Assembly: GCA_025455225.1 (NCBI GenBank)
Contig: JALOMY010000071.1
Span: 1 to 10,428 of the forward strand
Reading direction: 5' to 3'
DNA length: 10,428 nucleotides
DNA from: Cyclobacteriaceae bacterium
GTDB taxonomy: Bacteria; Bacteroidota; Bacteroidia; Cytophagales; Cyclobacteriaceae
Of this stretch, positions 6,509 through 10,428 are shown one piece after another. Made by a program: the position numbers and the translations under genes. The notes beneath the pieces were generated by a model that was given only the letters and a program-made list of their open reading frames with translations, ran no database searches and was not told the origin of the DNA. The stretch's first letter is position 1. Each line of letters starts with the position of its first letter.

Positions 6509-7612
6509 CTAAACCTTGATGAATATTTTCTTACGGTACAGTATATATACCGGAATGAACACAATCAACATGTAAAGTACGGCATACGTGAAGGATGCAA
6601 ACTTCAACGATACTCCTAACTCATGTAATCCATTTACCCAAGCATCGTTTAGAGATTGCCCACCAATGGGCAATCCATAAAATACAAGGGTAAGCATTCC
6701 TGCCAGCACATAGGCCGTGATCGCATTGGCTCCATAAATTCTTCCCAGTGAGGTCCATTTATGATAACCCAGCAGATCTACAATCAGAATCATAGCGCCA
6801 AGACCGAGGCTGGCTAGACCCGATGTATATAATGTATACGAGCTGGTCCATAAGTTCTTATTGATTGGAAAGAACCAGTTCCAGATCCCTCCCACCGTAA
6901 TCATAATCACACCCCAAAAGAATACCCAGGTGAGTTTTCGATAAGGATCATTAACATCCAGAATGATCCTACCAATTAACATACCGCAGATACCGGATAC
7001 AATGGATGGAAACGTACTGAGTATCCCTTCCGGATCCCACGTCTTCTGCCACATCACCCCCGGTAATAAAATCGTATCCAGGTAATTCGCCCAGTTTTTC
7101 TCAGGTACCGACAAATCAGGAGTGCCAATACCGGGAACCGGAATGAACACCATCACAATCCAGTAAGCGATCAGAATGCCTACTCCAATTCTTAACTGCG
7201 CCTTCCAATCCGTGTAAAGGAATAACATCCCGCAAACAAAAAATACAACCGATATACGCTGAAGAACGCCTGTCCATCGTATCGCTGTGAAATCGAAGTC
7301 GGGCCATAACCACAAAAACAATCCTAGCAAATAAATCTTAACACTGCGCCATAAAATTTTCTTCAGCAATTCCTGTTTGGATTCATTGGCTTTAACCCGT
7401 TTGTCGTAGGCAAGTGCAATGGATACACCTACAATGAACAAGAAAAAAGGAAAGACATAATCGGTGGGTGTAATCCCGTTCCATTCGGCATGTAATAAGG
7501 GAGCATAGACATGACTCCACGAACCCGGATCATTAACGATCACCATACCGGCAATGGTAAAACCTCGTAATGCATCCAGTGAAATCAGGCGGTTGGATAA
7601 TTCTGTTTTCAT
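6509..7612 (-). CDS. Heparan-alpha-glucosaminide N-acetyltransferase-like membrane protein (NagX/DUF5009 type)
   Basis: A 367-residue inner-membrane protein with about ten predicted hydrophobic helices. The N-terminus RLISLDALRGFTIAGMVIVN (8-27) and the block LLHAEWNGITPTDYVFPFFLFIVG (39-62) match the HGSNAT/YeiB-like acyltransferase group. In human HGSNAT the corresponding HASWNG histidine is the active-site residue that carries acetyl from cytosolic acetyl-CoA across the membrane; His41 is in the same position here. WTGVLQRI (113-120) is a further family motif. Bacterial relatives called NagX occur in chitin and GlcNAc utilisation clusters, with a proposed but poorly proven transport or acetylation role. 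The start lies 6 bases after the GH20 stop, so the two genes are very likely translationally coupled. Likely role: acetylation or handling of periplasmic glucosamine-containing sugars (inference). Confidence 0.92.
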   Translation of the reverse strand: MKTELSNRLISLDALRGFTIAGMVIVNDPGSWSHVYAPLLHAEWNGITPTDYVFPFFLFIVGVSIALAYDKRVKANESKQELLKKILWRSVKIYLLGLFLWLWPDFDFTAIRWTGVLQRISVVFFVCGMLFLYTDWKAQLRIGVGILIAYWIVMVFIPVPGIGTPDLSVPEKNWANYLDTILLPGVMWQKTWDPEGILSTFPSIVSGICGMLIGRIILDVNDPYRKLTWVFFWGVIMITVGGIWNWFFPINKNLWTSSYTLYTSGLASLGLGAMILIVDLLGYHKWTSLGRIYGANAITAYVLAGMLTLVFYGLPIGGQSLNDAWVNGLHELGVSLKFASFTYAVLYMLIVFIPVYILYRKKIFIKV

Positions 7613-7618
7613 GAAATT

Positions 7619-10192
7619 CTAATTTGCGCGGAAGTTAGTAGAAAATCCGGAACGTCCGCTTCGGTTAAAACACGCTGCTTTAATAACCGATGCGTTGATC
7701 TTCACAGGATCTTTGTAGAGTGTACTTTTTGAATCCGGTTCACTACCATCAGTAGTGTACCGGATTTCAAATCCGGGAAATTGTGCATTCATTTCCACGC
7801 TACCATCCGAAGTGAGGCGAATACCCGGGGCGGGAATCCGGTAGTGGTAGCCACCGTTGAATTTATCAAGGGCGGGTAATTCACGAAACCCAATGGTATT
7901 CGCAAATACATTCCAATCTTTCAAAAAGTTTTCTCTACTCAACGAATCCCTTAAACCATTTCCCCATTCGGGTTGCCCCTGCCACGCCCGCTGGGCAAAG
8001 CCCAGCAGTTTGGGTACCGTATAATATTCAAGCTGATCGCTCCCTTTGTTTAAGGTTTCACTCCAGATTTGTGCTTGCAGGCCTGCAATGTTTTTTCTGC
8101 CTTCATCGGTTAGCTGTTGCATACCGGCAAAATCAATATTGGGGTTAAAGGCTTTACCCATTGCATCGTGCGTGGTAGAATGAAACAGATTATATGGAAC
8201 AAAGGAGAAGGCATCTTTTGTATCCACGAATCCTGCCCAGTATAAACCCGGCTCGCGGGGATCTTTGTTGTAGGCTAAGTCGAAATATAAATTGGTCACA
8301 TTACACAAAATCACCGGGTAACCCGCATTGGCCAGTTTATAACCCAGGTCCTGGTTTCCCCACAAGTTATTCCAGATGTACGGATAAACGTTACGCCCGA
8401 CAAACTGCGGATTGGGATACCATACATCCTGATCATCGTAGGCCATCACGGCTTCCTCCCAGGCTCCAACCGGAATACCCTTGCTTTGAATGGTATTGGT
8501 TATCCGATCAAACATGTAAGCCTGCAGGTTACGACTGTTTTTTATTTCCGGATGTTGTTTCAAAAATTCCCTGCAAACAGGTGACTCACTCCAGGCTTTA
8601 CCGGGCACTTCATCACCGCCTGCATGCATCATCGTTAACGGCACGCTCGCCTCCTTATACATATCAACGATATCATTCAATGCCACGTCAAAGAAATTAT
8701 ACACTGCATCATTGCACACACAGATCACATTATCCTTATATCCCTGGGCCGAGTTGTAAACCGACTTGTCATCCGGGTCGATCAAACGATACTTCATTGC
8801 TTCTTCTCTCTTCCCTTCTTTCATCAGTCGATGGTACCGCAATTCCATGGCGCGAATGGCAGCCCGAGCATGGCCCGGAACATTAATCTCCGGTATAACA
8901 TCGATATGACGATCGTAGGCATACCGGATAATCTCTTTAAAATCATTTCGGCTGTAAAAGCCGTTGCCTTGAGAGGTTGCATCATTTTCAGAAGGACCTG
9001 AACCATAAGCCGGCTGCAGGTATAAGCTGTCGCGGTAACGATGCCCGCGCCTTCCACCTACTTCGGTAAGTTCAGGAAACTCCTTAATGGCCAACCTCCA
9101 GCCCTCGTCTTCAGTAACGTACAATAAGAATTTATTGATTTTGTAGCGGGCAAGGAGATCCAGTATTCTGAACACGGTTTCCTTGGATTGAAAATTTCGT
9201 CCTACGTCCAGGTGCAAACCCCGGTAAGCAAAAGCAGGTTCATCCTCTATTTGGCATACGTGGATAAAGTACCCGGTTTCAGATTGCCGGATGAGACTTA
9301 ACAAGGATTGAACTCCGTAGAAAACTCCTGCCGGTGAACCGCCTGTTATTTTTACACCTTGTTTTATATCAACCGTTAGCCGGTAACCTTCTTTGTTCAC
9401 GATTTCATCCGAAATGAATAACTGAATGTTGCCTTTGGTATTTGTTGTCGGATCCATACCGAATTGAGCGTTGAGTTCGTGCTGAAGGTAATTTACTTCC
9501 CGCTCTAAGATTGAATCGGCAGAGATGATAGGTTTGGAAGAGAAGACATACCGCTCCTTTTTTGCAACATACATTTTAGGTGCCGGCAACACCGGATACC
9601 ATTCTGATTCGGAAAGGATGCTCAGGGTTGAATTTTCATTAAATAAATGCTCCGCAGTTGGAACAGGTTCTTCATCCCCGGGTGATCGGTGCATCTGCTC
9701 AGCTGTTTCGAAGGGAAGAATTTTATAATACCGTATGGGTTCCGTTTGTTCCTCTCCATTCAGGGTATACGCCAGGTAAACACCCTGCGGAGCATCTGAT
9801 TCTTTGATCATCCAGCCATCCATGGTATAGGAAATCTTCAGTGAATCTCCGACTTCCAAAACGAATCCGGTTTGTGGTTTGAGTTCGTAGAAATCACCAT
9901 TTACGCGAACCAGTGATACCGGCTTTTCTGATTCAACTTCAATTATCGTGTATGGCGGTTGATTCCAGTAAATAGTCCAGTCTTGATCCGACAGCGGTTG
10001 AGTGCCCCTGTTCACCAACCACAGTGAAGCAGTAAGCATACTATACTCTTTAACTTCAAAGTTTCGTTCCAGCTTCCAGATGATTTCCAGTTCAGGTTTA
10101 ACCGGTTCCGGCTGACTGCAACGGAATAATAATAGTACAATAACAATAACCGGACTTACGGTTAGTAACCAGGACTTGACATTGGGCCTCAT
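7619..10192 (-). CDS. GH20 beta-N-acetylhexosaminidase (chitobiase-like lipoprotein)
   Basis: An 857-residue exo-glycosidase that removes terminal GlcNAc/GalNAc from the non-reducing end of oligosaccharides by substrate-assisted catalysis. Residues 1-24 are a hydrophobic signal ending LLLFRC25. Arg before the cysteine is unusual for a lipobox, and there is no acidic surface-export signal after it, so a periplasmic location is more likely. A CHB_HEX-type beta-sandwich spans about 32-175, a GH20b domain about 200-315, the catalytic TIM barrel about 320-760, and a C-terminal CHB_HEX_C/FN3-like domain about 775-857 (FEIRYTTDGSEPDSKSTLY). Catalytic-site signs are YRGLHLDVGR (Arg324 for the -1 sugar), EINVPGHARA, and HAGGDE with the Asp527-Glu528 pair. 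Domain order and length resemble Serratia chitobiase (885 residues, D539-E540). The downstream NagX-like gene is 6 bases away. The substrate is probably chitobiose or other GlcNAc-ended glycans. Confidence 0.96.
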   Translation of the reverse strand: MRPNVKSWLLTVSPVIVIVLLLFRCSQPEPVKPELEIIWKLERNFEVKEYSMLTASLWLVNRGTQPLSDQDWTIYWNQPPYTIIEVESEKPVSLVRVNGDFYELKPQTGFVLEVGDSLKISYTMDGWMIKESDAPQGVYLAYTLNGEEQTEPIRYYKILPFETAEQMHRSPGDEEPVPTAEHLFNENSTLSILSESEWYPVLPAPKMYVAKKERYVFSSKPIISADSILEREVNYLQHELNAQFGMDPTTNTKGNIQLFISDEIVNKEGYRLTVDIKQGVKITGGSPAGVFYGVQSLLSLIRQSETGYFIHVCQIEDEPAFAYRGLHLDVGRNFQSKETVFRILDLLARYKINKFLLYVTEDEGWRLAIKEFPELTEVGGRRGHRYRDSLYLQPAYGSGPSENDATSQGNGFYSRNDFKEIIRYAYDRHIDVIPEINVPGHARAAIRAMELRYHRLMKEGKREEAMKYRLIDPDDKSVYNSAQGYKDNVICVCNDAVYNFFDVALNDIVDMYKEASVPLTMMHAGGDEVPGKAWSESPVCREFLKQHPEIKNSRNLQAYMFDRITNTIQSKGIPVGAWEEAVMAYDDQDVWYPNPQFVGRNVYPYIWNNLWGNQDLGYKLANAGYPVILCNVTNLYFDLAYNKDPREPGLYWAGFVDTKDAFSFVPYNLFHSTTHDAMGKAFNPNIDFAGMQQLTDEGRKNIAGLQAQIWSETLNKGSDQLEYYTVPKLLGFAQRAWQGQPEWGNGLRDSLSRENFLKDWNVFANTIGFRELPALDKFNGGYHYRIPAPGIRLTSDGSVEMNAQFPGFEIRYTTDGSEPDSKSTLYKDPVKINASVIKAACFNRSGRSGFSTNFRAN

Positions 10193-10428
10193 AGACAGGT
10201 AATATAACCTGAAATTTAGAGGAATTAATGTATTCTCAGTTCGCGCGGTTTCGAATTACTTTACCCCTAATTATCAAAGGCATTTCGCATGAAAGAGATT
10301 GAACTAGTTAAACGGTAGCTGATGAATGTTAAAATTATTGTAAAAATGGATTTGATTCTTGAACAGACTTCTTGTGAACTGTAGCTAAGAGATTAATTTA
10401 GCGCACAGCAGCGCTTGGAATATGTCAT
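10193..10428. other. Upstream region of the GH20 gene, with a possible gene end at the window edge
   Basis: No complete gene is present. CAGGT(10196-10200)/ACCTG(10207-10211) is a short inverted repeat just before the GH20 start. A TAnnTTTG-like box TAATTTTA on the minus strand (10330-10337) is a weak promoter candidate without a clear -33 partner. At the edge, a minus-strand frame reading DIFQALLCAKLIS and TAG (10385-10426) could be the end of another gene, but it is too short to judge. AGCGC/GCGCT near 10400-10415 is a 5-bp hairpin without a U-tract and is not a terminator. Confidence 0.4.

Noticed and set aside
8194..8886. Long plus-strand open frame of 230 codons
   Set aside because: It is antisense to the GH20 catalytic domain, rich in Arg, Pro, Ser and Tyr as antisense translations often are, and shows no domain or ribosome binding site.
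10396..10416. Hairpin near the right edge as a terminator
   Set aside because: The stem is only 5 bp and no U-tract follows on either strand.

Overview
The window looks like chromosomal DNA of a member of the Bacteroidota, most likely a Cytophagales-type organism. The evidence is an adjacent SusC/SusD pair, a Bacteroidota-style lipoprotein export signal on the SusD protein, a chitobiase-type GH20 lipoprotein and weak ribosome binding sites. The genus cannot be named from the sequence alone. All genes lie on the minus strand, so transcription runs from high to low coordinates.

The upstream block (10192 to 5755) is a tightly spaced gene set. It holds a GH20 beta-N-acetylhexosaminidase lipoprotein, a ten-helix membrane protein of the heparan-alpha-glucosaminide N-acetyltransferase-like (NagX/DUF5009) family 6 bases downstream, and a SIS-domain phosphosugar-binding protein of the UPF0309 type 37 bases after that. 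The middle (5735 to 5459) is a small tRNA locus. It has a candidate promoter, a broken tRNA-Met copy carrying two different perfect palindromes in its D-loop and anticodon-loop positions, an intact tRNA-Met(CAT) and a strong intrinsic terminator. The downstream block (5187 to 21) is a SusC/SusD transport operon. It is preceded by repeated CGCAAACG/AACGTT operator-like motifs and a leader with overlapping inverted repeats, and it ends in a perfect 10-bp terminator hairpin.

Together the genes suggest use of a GlcNAc-containing glycan such as chito-oligosaccharides or a related amino-sugar polymer. SusD (cell surface) and SusC (outer membrane) would capture and import oligosaccharides, and GH20 would release terminal GlcNAc from the non-reducing end. 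The membrane acetyltransferase-like protein and the SIS protein would handle the amino sugar or its phosphate. The substrate is inferred from the GH20 gene and its neighbours and is not proven by sequence.

The main oddities are the tRNA-Met remnant with two palindromic insertions, and a frameshift in susD that also seems to have lost a short conserved segment, leaving its C-terminus in a separate frame.
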